Source: Acanthaster planci (Eukaryota; Echinodermata; Asteroidea; Valvatida; Acanthasteridae). From it: a stretch of DNA of 64,000 nucleotides. The translations under genes were made by a program, and so were the position numbers. The stretch is from contig NW_019091462.1 of assembly GCF_001949145.1 (NCBI RefSeq), positions 340,491 to 404,490 of the forward strand, given 5' to 3'. The notes below the pieces were generated by a model, which worked only from the letters and a program-made list of their open reading frames with translations, searched no databases and had not been told where the DNA came from. Shown here piece after piece: positions 45,846-58,647 of the stretch; position 1 is the stretch's first letter, and each line of letters opens with the position of its first letter.

Positions 45846-48800
45846 TCTCCCCGTCAAATCTCCCGAGGTTACAGTTTCCCACTGTGTGCGGGCACAAGTC
45901 TTGCACAGTTGGCTGTGACTCGGAACCCCGTTTGGCCTGTTGTCGGAAAGGTGGTGATGCGAAACACTTTGCGGATTTGGCACCAAGCCTAAGAGAATTC
46001 GACACGTTTTCTTGATTACAAATGGCCAGCCAGCCTGAACGGATGGCAAAGCTGCATTACTTCATTTCCTTGTATCATAGGAAGCTCAAGATGCAGGCAA
46101 AATGGTTTGCCTTCCTCATTTTTTCTAAAAGTTGCCAAGGTAAAAAAAGTAAGCACTGAAAGTGGGACAAACAAAATGGTGACTCCGACCTATAATGCTG
46201 ATCTTGAAGAACGTTGCCAATTTGAAATATGAAAACGATTTCTCTTTGTCCTCACAGATCATGATAATTTCTCATTGACTTTGCTTTAACCTTCTGTGGT
46301 CCGCTACATTAAAACTAAAATTGATTTTGCTTCCAGATGTTTTAATACGTTCGTTCAGTCGCAACAGATGGACAGCTCCATCTTCAAAAGTTAACCTCTA
46401 ACATGTAAGCACATTACCCCCAGTGATCCCTAACAATAGACACTGATATCCAACCTGTCCGTATTCTTTGTCAGAGGCCTCTGTCGATTGAGTTTGACAA
46501 GAATAATTTTCTCCTGGAGAATGCAAAGAGAGTTGGCTTGGCGATGGTGCCGCCATTCGTTCAGTGTCGTGAGACTGGGCGGCGGATGCCCAAGTCCTGT
46601 AGGCCCCACCGTGTATATAACAGGCCGTTGAGTTTCTCTCAGCTCCCGGGTATTTGTTGCAAGAGTGTTTCTCCTACGAGTGGATCATTTTATAAATCTG
46701 CTATCTTGAGCCCTGGATTCAGGCAAGATTAGTTTGTATTAAGGTACTCGTGATAACGAGAGGAATTGATGCTTCATTGTCTAGTCGAGTCACATCTTGC
46801 TTGGTACAAGTATAACGTTTAATTCATTTGCCAACTTAGACTGTGCAATTCTTTTGAATGGAAGGGTTATTTCCCTGTCCAGTTGCCATTGGTTCAGTGG
46901 TAAATGGTGGCAATAAATGTCTGTTACCAGATCCTTTCAAAACATGTTCAGACATCAGTTGGAATAACGTTAAAAAGGAGAACAACAGCCAGGTTTTAAG
47001 TTATTTATCTATAAAGTATTTCTCACATCACAACGAGCCAAAAGGAAAGGGTGACAAACGCGACGTTCCTGTGAAATTTATTTTGAATGCACTTTTTTTT
47101 TAGTAACGGCACGTATTTCAAATGCCTTTTTTTTCCAGCAAGATTTCATTTTTGGAGAGCTTTATTTTGTCTAGGCCTACGGGCCTATCATAATTTCCGT
47201 ATAATTTCTACGATGGCTTTAGAGGACAGATCAACTTCTCGGCTCAGAGTTCGACAAACCTTTCCCCCGAAAGGAGCCGATTTATTTCACAATTATTAAT
47301 AACGGAAAAACAATCCATTTTTGTCTTAATGGATTCGGCATTATGACCATTTTCCTGATTACCTTGCGGTAACTTGAAGCCAGCTCCATAATTACCATCA
47401 TCTTAAAGAGCGAGGCAAACTGATGACGCACTGATGTTTTTGTCGACTTGGAGGTTTTCCCGGACTCGGCAAAGACGGCGGAAGTTCGATGGGTATCAAA
47501 ATACAAAATACGGGTGTCTTGAACAGGCAGCGTTTTGCCAGTGAAGGGTCTCCAAAAGGACATTACACTGGGAAGCTAGAGCTGGTGCAAAATCCCATTC
47601 AAACTGCCACAACTCTCACCCAGAATTAAAAAGGTTTACTCACCTTGTTGAGTCTGATAAATTCTGGACTAAGATATTTATACAGGAAGCACTTGCCGTG
47701 AGCTTTCTTGGCCCAAATTGTTTAATTGTCAACCGATAGACCTGAAAAGTGATCAGGTTTGATTCTTCCGGAAATACCGACTATAGAGAATCGTTTCTCA
47801 TAGCGCGACAAGTTTCGATTGCCGAATGATGAAAAGCGATTTCTGGGTCAGAACACGCGAATTCATACAATTTTCCCGGGGGCGCTGGGAACAAAGCATT
47901 TGAGGCAATCGAATTTGAATAGACCGTTGGAGAGGTCAGAGTTCACACGAGGTCAGGAGACTGGCCCGACCTTATAACAGACGTTACTGGCTCTGGCATA
48001 AAACTGTAGTAGCCAATCAGAATGGCCGTATATTCTGAGAGCCTGATATGTTCAATTTACAATAAATAATATTGGCTTCTCTGAAAAAAAAGATTGATGT
48101 CATGGATGCAAAACAAAAATGGTCGGATTGCCTGATCAGTATATTTAACGGACATGACTACCAATTTAAACTAGCTCTCTGGGTTATATTTAATTGGTAA
48201 AGTTGGAGGGCGCTGTTCAAACCGAGCAATCAGTGTTTCCACTCAACATATGCCTGATTATCAAGCTGGTATCCCAGGTCACAAGCAGTTACAAAGAAAC
48301 CATTGACATCATAATGGGGCGTGAAACGAATAACTGAATTCTAGCAAGAGTGTTGCAATGCGTTTTACCACACCAGTCCACTCCGAACCTGAGTCTGCTA
48401 AGTGAGTTCCATAGTGTGAGCGATATGGGGGAAACATTGATCTAGAAATATATTTTACTCCTTTAGTATTCATTGTTGCATTAATAACAGTGTTAAAGAG
48501 TAATTAAAAATAACATTGAATATTTGGTCTTGGTTGAAAACTGGATGTTCTATCCAACGCGTAGAAGCTAAATATTGTGGCCATTGCCTGTCCAGTACTT
48601 TAAGTCAGCTATCATTGTTTTTACGCAGACCCTGATGTATCGACAGTATCTAGCATCCAGCGGTTAATTGTGCGCGGAGTATCAGCCGGCAAATACACAT
48701 GTAACTATTAACCCGCGGGATATTAAAACTTCCAGTCTGCCGGCTGCGATGAGTTAAAAAAAGTCTTCAAAATAAGACGTCAGGACGGCACTCGGGACCA

Positions 48801-49010
48801 CTCCATCCCCCACGCAGAATGAGGATGCGGGTGGGGATTGAACGTTGTCCTCCATCCTTACTGGAACTACGCCCAGCGATCAAAATAAACGGCCGGCTAG
48901 AATAAGAGTCAATGATGCAAATAAGATTTAATGCTAATTGCAATACAGTTACCGTGTTAAAGAAAGAGCGTTCGGTCAAGTGGTTGTACTTCACAGCCAA
49001 GTTGTATTTT

Positions 49011-49063
49011 ATTTTCGGTCTTGAATGCACGTAGGCTATTTTCGGTCTTGAATGCACGTAACT
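49011..49063. repeat. 27-bp tandem duplication beside a foldback element
   Basis: ATTTTCGGTCTTGAATGCAC followed by GTA occurs at 49011 and again at 49038, identical over 23 bases. It lies 23 bp left of the foldback element at 49087. Confidence 0.85.
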
Positions 49064-49086
49064 ATAACACAGTATTCATTCACGGG

Positions 49087-49276
49087 TATTGACAAGAATA
49101 TGATATAAAATCAGTGCTCTGAAATATGTAATTGCTGAGCTTTCAGTAACTGAGTGCCTTCTTCAGGGCAAAATCTGAACTGAATCTGGTTGCCCTGAAG
49201 AGAAGGTACTCAGTTACCGAAAGCTCGGCAATTACAGGTTTCAGAGCTCTGCTTTTATATTATGTTCTTGTCAATA
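49087..49276. mobile_element. Foldback (hairpin) MITE-like element, 190 bp
   Basis: The left arm (49087-49171) and right arm (49189-49276) are inverted copies of each other over about 85 bp with scattered mismatches, around an 18-base loop. Paired blocks include TATTGACAAGAA at both outer ends, GTAATTGCTGAGCTTTC against GAAAGCTCGGCAATTAC, and CTTCAGGGCAA against TTGCCCTGAAG. No coding capacity and no clear target duplication were seen. A full-length inverted repeat like this fits a foldback MITE, or a palindromic transcript able to form double-stranded RNA. Confidence 0.75.
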
Positions 49277-49279
49277 TTC

Positions 49280-52140
49280 TGATCACGGTGCTACGCAGCC
49301 TTCCATATTCATTCAGAGGTGCCGAGAACCCTTTTTTTACGCCTGAATTAGATATTTAGAGAAAATTCCTTAGATTTCGTTTTTTAGCCTTCGGTCTTGT
49401 CGCTTCAGTGTAAGTTAAAGGAAGCTGGTCCCATGGTTCTAATTTTGGTGTGTGCTAATTTGGAAAATCTTTTTAGAACGATTTAAAAAATAGACTCGCA
49501 GATGGTCGGAATCTTGTTTAACCGTTCCCGGGCAGTTGCTTCAACCGCTAAAGTGTTTTCTGAAATGTGAGTTCATTCAGTTCCGGCCTTTGAAAGATGA
49601 TCTGTGAAAAAAAGCACTCCTGGGCTAAATTTGGTTGATTATTCCGAAATAATTTTAAATCAATACGTTTTAATCCTTTTCTGCGCCTTAATTTGGGAGA
49701 CTGTGGGCGGATCGGTGTAATTGAACCCTCAGAACCGGGCGCGTGAGTGTATGGATAAAAAGGTTTTCACCCTGCGGTGCCATTATCAGAACCTTTTGTC
49801 AGACTCGACCTCCTTAAACGCTGTAATCTGACGGACTCTACAGGATTCCACTCAGATGACTCCCCACAAATCGGCTTAAAATGTCATTAATTTTACATTG
49901 GAGTAATCCTGTATTCTCTCCACGGTTGAGTCTCCCAGATTTGCCCGTTCGATCGCACTGGGCGTTGTCCCGCGTGTGCGTCACGTATAGATGCTTCACT
50001 GCCAACGCTCTCGTTTGACATCTTTTGTTCATCATCATCTGTATGTGGTGCATCTGAATTTCCCTTGGGTCCGACTTCTCAGGGGACAGAGCTAATCGGT
50101 GCAACCTCGTTCTCCTCTTAGCCGATCCCGGCATGCACTGCGTTCCTATACTCTTTCCTCTCGTCCTTTTACTCTTGTGGGTGGTGCATATTAAAGTACT
50201 ATAATTATAGCTACAGGCAATGCGTTCTGCACTCAGGACGTATGCACTAAAACTATCCGTTATTTATGGGCAAATTTCATTTAGGGCCTACTGCATGCCG
50301 GCTGTCTCGACTGAATGATAATGCTCAGTCGAAACGAGTTCGCATTTGCTGTTGCAAATCAAAGAGGTTACCGTTTGATGCAATAATGTATATAAACGAG
50401 TAACCCTGAAGTTGAAGACCCTTATCCGTTCTGCACTCATTAGCCTAGTAATGCGTGTATTTAAAATGTAGCCGATCTCAGCTGCAAAATGGCACGCGGA
50501 ACCAAAAAGTATTACCGATCGGCCACCGCATTATACCAAAACGACATAGCCCTGCGGTATTACTCATAGAAAGAGACCAAATTGCCTACAAAAATAATAC
50601 CCTGACCTCGTTTCGTCTTTCTCCCGCCAAATTTCGGGCTAAGTGGCTTGTCTGGGTTTATTAGTCGTGCCGCCGTCTATCCATCTTTAATCTCTACTCA
50701 AGTCACTCGCAATCGACCACGTTTTTGGCTTCGGTACGCGGGAGACAATGACTGTATCCTGTCCGGGTTACTATGGGTATAGTTTCGGCCGTGTCGGTTC
50801 ATTGATGAGACGATCATCAAACAAGACCGCTGCATTACGCGGCTGGCCATAATGACGCGACGTAGCTCCTTGATTGCCTTTCCAGGGCGCCTAGACAGTG
50901 GCCGCTAAGCACCGTGGCACATTCATGTGGCACGCCCAGTATTCCAAACCTCAGAAACTAGAGGGCACACTCTGCCTGATCGTTGATTGGATCATTGGAA
51001 ACCATATATGCAAATTTCTCAAAGTCCTAAATAGAATTAATGGAACGTCGAATACTGCTAAGCATTTTTTGGGGGGGGGTGTTTTGCACCCATCCAGAGT
51101 AAGTTGAAACAGTGTTTGTGGAGAATGTTTGCTGTCAAGCTGTTTCTATTTATGGGGCTTGTAACGGACGTAATTATATGACATAATTATTATCCTTTTA
51201 GACCTGTGCATGGAAGTTACGCGAAGACAAAGAAGTAACTGACCAGTTTCCATTCATACGGCCCATACAAACTGATGTTTATGAAACGTTCACACTTTTG
51301 ATAACGGTGATGGAAGAGTGAATCTCTTGAAATATTTTACAGTTAGCAAAGTTGCATTCACCACATGCAGCTATCAGTGCCTACGTTATTTACAAAGACG
51401 TTCTGTGACACCTAGTAGCCATCGTAGACCGTCTGCCCCTACCTGTACTGCGCTTAGAGTTCATCGGGACAGTTTCCAGTTTGTCGAGTCCATCAAACCC
51501 ATCCATTGCCCGTTAATAAGCCTCCATAGCGGCTCCAAGCTTTCTTACAATATATGAATTTGATAGTTAATCTCGCTAGTCCCCGGTGCATTTCATATAT
51601 CATACGTCGCCCTGGTGTCAGTTTTCTTACGGCATTTAGGAGACTTTAAGGGTGGCTTTTAAGGGATCGGTTCACCTTCGCTTAAAGTAATATTTCTGGT
51701 CGGTCAGGTTTGAAACTCGATACACAGAACTGCGACTCTTGAGGAAAGCCCCGTGTAGATTAAAAGGGAAGGAGAGAGAGAGAGAGATACGAGGGGTCGG
51801 ATTGGTTGGAAATGTCGGGCAAGTTGAGAAGCGACGCTGGGTTTTCGCTGCGGATTTCTCGGCGCTCTCGTCGTCGGAATTAAATGATTTGCGGGGAAGA
51901 ATGAATTCGTTCGTGGACCGGGGTTCTTGTTGGGCCAACATGTGGTAGTAATTTGGGGAATGGGGCCGATAAATGACGGTCATGTGCTGCATTGGCGGCT
52001 CGGGACAGCTGGCATATTACAAGACCAAACTGAAGAATTAATCACTTAGTCATATTCGTGGGCCCTCGTTTGGTTGGCCCGAGTACGCAATGCTCCCCAT
52101 CCTCTTGGTATAACAATGCCGTCGACCCATAATTTGGTCC
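49280..52140. other. Gene-free intron stretch
   Basis: No exon or gene was recognised. CpG stays frequent, for example at about 49720-50110 and 50640-50900. A G9 run lies at 51071-51079 and a (GA)n tract at 51771-51786. Open frames are short and do not look coding. Confidence 0.6.
51771..51786. repeat. Short (GA)n microsatellite
   Basis: About seven to eight GA units in a row, intronic, with no other feature. Confidence 0.85.
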
Positions 52141-52660
52141 ATGTCGAGTTTGTAAACCAGCCAACCGCATATGGTTGTGCCAGACTTGTGTGTAACTCTG
52201 CTAAATACTACCACATTTCCCCTATGTTGGTTAAATTACATTGCTTGCTCATTCGACAGAGAATTGCATTTAAAATACTTTTGATAACATTTAAGGCTCT
52301 GCATGGCTTTGCACCAGGTTATATCTCAGAATTACTAACATCTAAATCCCAGTCACATAGGTACAGTCTTCGGAGCTCACATGACAGGTTGATCCTTAGT
52401 CATCCCTATCGTAGAACTAAGGCAACTTTTGGAGACCGTGCATATTTGTGCTGGTCCTAGGCTTTGGAACAGACTGCCCTTTTATGTAAAAAATGCTAAA
52501 TCTGTCGACACATTCAAGATTGTTCTAAAAACTCTTCTCTTTCATGAAGCTTTTTCCAACACCTGATTTTCATTTCTGCTTGTGATGGGATTGTTATTCG
52601 CAGTCGAGTATACTTGTATAGTATCTGCGCAATATAAATGTTCCTTATTATTATTATAAT
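52140..52660 (+). mobile_element. Degenerate 3' end of a non-LTR retrotransposon (L2/CR1-type)
   Basis: One frame reads CARLVCNSAKYYHISPMLVK, LHCLLIRQRIAFKILLITFK, ALHGFAPGYISELL and RTKATFGDRAY. These match the familiar C-terminal reverse-transcriptase tail patterns HITP-L--LHWLPVRQRI-FKIL and TFKALHG-AP-YL. A +1-type break near 52450 shifts to PRLWNRLPFYVKNAKSVDTF, ending in a stop at 52564-52566. The 3' untranslated part ends in GCAATATAAATG and TTATTATTATTATAAT, the short-repeat tail typical of L2/CR1-like elements. The copy is 5'-truncated and inactive. Confidence 0.85.
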
Positions 52661-55600
52661 GGCCATGACGAATCGTTGATAATGCCACTCAGAAAAATAC
52701 CACTATTACTTGTTCGTACCGTGGTGACGTGACCATTGTGACACAGATATCAATGGATCCGCACAGACATCCATCATTTACCACGTCATTGACCGTCGTT
52801 TTTTTCTTTGTTTGTGCTCCTTTGGCAGTTAGGTAATCTTGTTCACCATACTCGCTTTTATTTTTGTTTGCATTTTTTGTCTCGGCCGAGGAATATGATG
52901 ATTTTGGGCTCAGAATGTTTTGACCTTTGATAACATGACGGTTTCTTTAGTGTTATTGGAGGTGTGGCCTTTATGTAAACATTAGAAAGAAAAGTACAAC
53001 CTAAGATATTAAGTCAGCCAGTCATTTGGTCGGTGCCTATCACTACACCGGCATGGTATTCTTCACATTTTGGTTGGCGTCCTCAGTTACACCCTGTCTT
53101 CCTTTGGTAGGATCTCGGTGGTTTACGGGTTGTGTTGGCTTTGACCGGACGTGTATGCCTTCTGGTGAGCCGTCTGGTCCAGGCGATTGGTTCAAGCGAA
53201 CGCACCAGGTAGCTGATAATTAGCTCAGGTGCGGCGAATATTTAACCGTGTTCTGCGAAGTAACCACTCTGATACACCACACCTGCTGTGAGGTTTACTG
53301 TAACAGTAGAGAAGTCACATTCACTTTTTAACGGTGAAATTGAGATAACGTCAGGGCACTGTTGGCTTACATAAAATGTCACACACAAAATATCATTATT
53401 TGAAAGCAGGCTCCCTTTGAGAGGGATTTCGTTCTTTGCCAGGTTCACTTACTCAACTCCTTGTAATTAGTCGGCATTAGTCGGAGGATTATGTAGTACT
53501 AGAATTGAATTTTAGAGATTTATAGGTTGAAGCTAATGCTGAGAATCTGTTTGTCACAGGGACTTTGTTTGGCTTGTTTAAGGTTGATGTTTAGGACATG
53601 CAAGCTTCCTACACAAAAAAGAGCAACATGCTGACATCTCTTAATGCGTTTATTGAAACTGTATTAAAAAGAGACGGGTCGCGAAACATACATTTCGTTA
53701 ATCCACCCATTAATTGCACTTTACTTTTCAACATTAAAACTAGAATCTAGTATGGTTTCATGACCTTGGCAGTGTATTTATTGCATAGGTCGATGTGCTT
53801 TACCCGAATTAACTGTTTTGATCAAATTAAGGGACCGCTCGCCCGCGTAAGTAAATTCTCGGCTGCTCGCGCGGTGTGGGGCAGTCGTTGCCAGCTCGCC
53901 TTTTCCTGAAATTTTACTTAAGGCGCGTGCACGGCTAATGTCATTGTTTTGTGCATAATCTATGAGATGCGAAATTAACTTTTAGTGAACGGCAGCAAGT
54001 ATACTGCAGTAGCACATATTTCATCCGTTATGGCGGTGTTGTGGTTCTGCAGTGATAATCCTGAACTGAATATCCTGTTTTGATGGTTCTGTATTTGTAT
54101 GCATTACACTGTTCAGAGGCTTAGACAGAATGGACATTTTTATCAAAAGGAGAATGCTGATTTCATGTTGCCTTGTGCCATGATTTATATGGTTATCACT
54201 CAACGACTGACAATTTTGCTTAGTCCGCCGTCCACCCTACTGGATTTCTTTTCAGAAGAGTACAAATGACACACAACGTTTTTTTCATGGGGCAAAATGT
54301 GGTGTTACAACGTCGTTCCGCCCCATGAGCGCGCTCAGTAGTGCGAGACGGAGTCACACCAATAACAGTGTAACTCAGCGCCGTGTCTCGGCGACGCTTC
54401 GCCGGCGAAGCATGGCGGACTGAGCCCGGCCGTGCGCGCCGGGCAAATTGCCGGAACCAGCTATACCCTTCAAAGCTCGGGCTTTTCATTAGCAGCCTCG
54501 GCTCTTTTTTCCCTCCTGTCTCAATCAGTCGTAAATCAAGGGGGACGCTTGTTTGTTGGGCCGCTGAATGGCATCTTCGGAAATGATTATATATGCACAT
54601 TTTCAGGCGTGCATTTTGAGATCTAGCTCGTGTAGCTGGGAATCTCCTTGCTGGCAATTAACCGAAAGTGCATATCTTGGCAACGACTGTGCCCAGCGGT
54701 ACTTTGGTCAGTTATATTGAATTGGCCGCTCCACAAATCCCCTTGAATGGTGCACGTGTATGTTACAAAGCCACATTGCATAACGTTTTATTGTAAGCCA
54801 TCTACCTTTTAGCAACCATCCACAACCTTCGAATGTGAGGCGCATGATGCTTTTTATGCGACTGTAAATTCTCTCCAATAGATCTTTAAGTTTTCATATT
54901 TTGTGACAATTTATGGAAATACACTGTGCGCTTAAAGTAATTGATTGCGTTGATATTGTCAGTCCATCAAGTTTGACCTGCAGAGAAATTGTGTCTAAAC
55001 ATTCCTTTAAAATATAGACTTTGAAGCGACGCGAGAGTAATTCTCATAATTCTCATGAGTATACTCATTTTTTTTCTTGCTCTATTGATATACAAGGCAA
55101 TCGTACTCAGAAGAACAAACGAATTAGCAATATTTCACCTCGACCACACCCCTTTCCGAAACAGCAGACCCTTGCCCAACCTGGTCCAAATTTTACCCCT
55201 AACACTAACAGGGTCCATCTTGACAAGGCGGCCACGCATAGTTTAATGCATTGCAAACGGACCGTTGATAATGAACAGTGGGATATTGCCCTGAATGTAT
55301 CCAGGCCGCCAACCTCATCCAGCGGTGCCATGCGCCATTGGTGCGGCACCGCGTGGACCAACACAGTCTCCGTGTTGTTGGGCCGAAGCAGAGGCATGAT
55401 GGGCAAGTGATGACAACCCCGCGCTCAACAATCGTCCTTTCTTCGCAGTGTTTTTTATACTTAAGTCGTAATTGGCAAGAAGTGGGAAAACATGAAGGGT
55501 AATTGGATGTAACCAAACAATATTCGGAACGTCTTACGGTCTGAACGGGCCAATTATTGTTGCATATCGCCAGTTCCCTTTTACATTTCACTGGTATCTC

Positions 55601-58600
55601 TAAAGTGAGGTTATTTGGACCTGTAGTAATGATTCGAAATAGAGAAATACCTAGCGATGATCTTAACCAATAAACTCCTGACTTCAGAGCCGAAACAATC
55701 ATGCGTGTGATTTGTCAATTTACGCACAAATTGGCAGTTAAACCTTGATTCTTGTAATACTTTCTCTTTCCATTAAAATTTATCTTTTGGAAATTTGAAG
55801 TCAAAAACATGTCCCTTTGTATTGCATATATTTGCAGACCGAAATTTGGCCACTGAGAGTTGAGTACAAAAATGAGGTCGAAAGGATTACATGTTTATGT
55901 TTCTTGGCGAAACTTGTCTAAAACTCGTAAGCTGGAAGAATCTCACGGAAAAGGACATAAAACAAAACCAAATGATCATTGAAACCACCGAAATAAACAC
56001 TGTTTTGGTCTCGCTCCACTGAATGAATCATTGTGTTGGCCCATGACCTCTGTCTCATACCTGCCGACAAGCAGATCCACTGTTCAGTGTTTGATTGCCG
56101 AGACTCACATCAGAATGAAATATCGCCGAATTCATTGATTGCTTCACCTGTGTACTTTCCCGCCTATTTTATATTATGCACAGGGTCAAGAGTCAACGCG
56201 CTGGACTGGTAATTTCGGTGCATCGCTTATGACTCACGTTTCTGAAATTGCTGTTTCATCTCTATTTTGTAGCAGAAAGGGACATTTTCCTCTTGCGTGT
56301 TTGAAAAAAAGGAAAATAAATAGTTGAACAAAATAGAGTTATTTGATGTTGTTTGTTCTTGGGAAAATTAAAATGTAATGCCTTCTAAACAAAGAATGAT
56401 TTAAAATATTTTCTGAAAGGAAAGAAATGCTGGAACTCATTGATGTAATGCCTACTACGTAGTTTTCTTTATTTTCTCATTTGATATCACATTTTTGGAT
56501 TTTAAATATAAAAATATGAGTTAAGAATACTGTGCCAACTTGTACTGCGCCTTTGATCATTGTTTATGGAAACGGCGCATTATATATTGTATATTTTTCG
56601 GTTATTATTATTATCATTATTATGTCATGAACCTGTTGTGGAGCTGTTCTGGTATCGTTGTATCACCACAAATCACTAATATAGTGGCCCTATCAGTGCT
56701 TGATGTTTATAATACAGTACATACGATACGCTACATGTAGCTTGCCACTTCGTAAATGTCAAATCCGGTCACTGTGTTTCTTGACCACGTATTCAGGGAG
56801 AAATGAGGGTACAAGACTTCTCTGTGATTCGCAGAAGTCCTAATAAACGGCACTTTTTTAGTTCATTAGTTTCCCAACAATAGCATGAAAGTAGCCATAC
56901 ATGCTGTACCGATAAATCATTGTCACTGAAAGGTGATTGCAGGTCTGACGCGGAAAGGGGGCCCCCACCTAATTGCACCGTCTAAAAATAATCTTGCATC
57001 AGATGGGAAATCGCAGCGGCATAGCACGTCACCGAAATGATCTCGTCTCCAGTCAACAGCTGTAACCCCTGACCTGTGCGGTGACCCGACCGCTGACCTG
57101 GATCCTTGTTTGGCGGTCATGGACCTCCGGGCCATCTATTAATGACAGGGTGACAATATTGAAATGTAATTGTGGTATAGAGCATTCAGATTTTCCATGT
57201 CGTCAGTCCATGGGTTCGTATCCATCTGAGCGAGGGCGTCTCTGAAGTTCCGCGAGATCGCGCGCTGTTTGGAGCTGAAATGTTTGAATTTAGAAGGACA
57301 ACCGCACTGTGTTACGGTACATAAGACTAGATCTGATCTAGAAGTTCTTGTTAAGTTGTTGTACTCTGGTAGTTTTCTCTTAGTTTTGATGAGCCTAGGG
57401 AAGTTTGAGGTCATTCAACACGTACAGTCGGTCTTTAGTCTCATGATCTGAGGTACTAAAGATTTGTGGCTTGTAAAAGAAGTGGGATTATTTCATTTAT
57501 TAGATCGAAAAATAAGACTTCGTAACTCGACTGGATGGAATGCAGCCCGTCTGCTCGCCTTGGCACGGCATCACGACTTTGTTTTATTGCTAGAAAGCTT
57601 CTATTACGACAACTTGTTTCCCTGTTTTTAATTAAGCCATCCTTTAGGTATTCCAGTGATGAATTGGGTGCTACCTGCGGGTCACCAGTTTCGGCAGTTG
57701 CAAAGCAAACCGAGAGGCTGTGCGTTGTGTAGGAGAGTCGGGGTGCACGACCCGATGACCTTCCTCGTTTGAGTTGTGATCTTGACGGTGATACATTGCC
57801 CACTGTGAGGGGAATTGCATCAGAAAACAAGTTTTCTACTAAAATGCTGTGAATTGTGATTCCTTTTCATTTTTTTTTCAGATTTCAACGGCCCATCCGT
57901 TATCGACTCTTCAGTTTCTGTACCTCGTTCAGTTCCCAAACCTTTAAGAACACATTTCTTCCTGTGGTAACCAAGAACATGTACTCAGATTCGGCACGTA
58001 AAAATCTATTTCAGATAGACTTGAAAGCAGTGCCTTCGTACTCGATGTCATGCTATGTTGGTGGTTTGTAACTCATAAATTGAACTAAACTTTTTGGCGC
58101 CCGTAAACTGTAGAAGTAATGTAATTTCCACTGCTCTTTGATGTCGCTTGACATCTACCTGCTCTCCCATGCCTTTACCACAGGTCTGAATCCGTATCCC
58201 TGTATGGTTTCTGTCGTTTTGCAGGTTATTTATTCTCAGGAAACATCGCAATGGCTTAACTCAAAAAATATGTTGTTGTCCTTCCGGAGAGGAAGGAGCA
58301 TCTTTGTAAAGATTTCCGACACATCAATTAGTTATTGTCACATCTAAGACGTAAATGTGTAGACACATCTGGGCACGGGTTGCCGATACGCTGGCTCTTG
58401 AAAATGGTGGAAAGATTGTACCAGCTTAAAAAAAAAGAGTGGCCCCAGCTGACACCACTTTGCTGCCGCTGTGGCTGGGATCAACGTTAGTTTAGATGCT
58501 GCCCGTGCCTAGATTGGACCGTATATAGGGCCAAACCCTCTTCAACCTATTATTATCCGGAGTAAGATGGGTAGCACAGCAATTCGTATATTACCCTCGT

Positions 58601-58640
58601 CTTACATGCGCAAACGCATATCGTGCCTGCAGTTTCAATA
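52661..58640. other. CpG-rich gene-free intron stretch
   Basis: No exon or gene was recognised on either strand. CpG-dense blocks stand out at about 53820-53940, 54290-54450 and 56940-57120. They are separated by AT-rich sequence. A 16-bp perfect palindrome lies at 54396-54411. Confidence 0.6.
54396..54411. other. 16-bp perfect GC palindrome
   Basis: GCTTCGCCGGCGAAGC is its own reverse complement. It lies in a CpG-dense stretch (54290-54450), directly before ATGGCGGACTGA, where the open frame is immediately closed. It is not a start of translation. It could be a dimeric protein-binding site. Confidence 0.5.
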
Positions 58641-58647
58641 ATGTAAC

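Larger units (their letters stand above)
39200..49000. other. CpG-rich gene-free intron stretch
   Basis: No exons of Nbea and no other gene were recognised. CpG-dense blocks lie at about 39230-39450, 40680-40790, 44440-44530 and 45640-45860. Small repeats are a 26-bp duplication (39840-39891), a C12 run (43010-43021) and an alternating CA/CG tract (45827-45845). The rest appears to be single-copy sequence as far as can be judged by eye. Confidence 0.6.

Noticed and set aside
45654-46049. 131-residue open frame on the - strand
   Set aside because: It lies in a CpG-rich block where stop codons are rarer. No recognisable motif and no supporting neighbour exon.
54412-54423. ATGGCG start-like context after the palindrome
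   Set aside because: The frame closes after three codons (TGA), so it is not a coding start.
54220-54657. 145-residue Arg/Ala-rich open frame on the - strand
   Set aside because: The composition follows the local CpG-rich DNA, with no domain resemblance.
55021-55410. 129-residue open frame on the + strand, overlapped by a 165-residue frame on the - strand
   Set aside because: Neither shows a family motif, biased composition or splice context. Opposite-strand frames of this length are expected by chance in GC-richer DNA.
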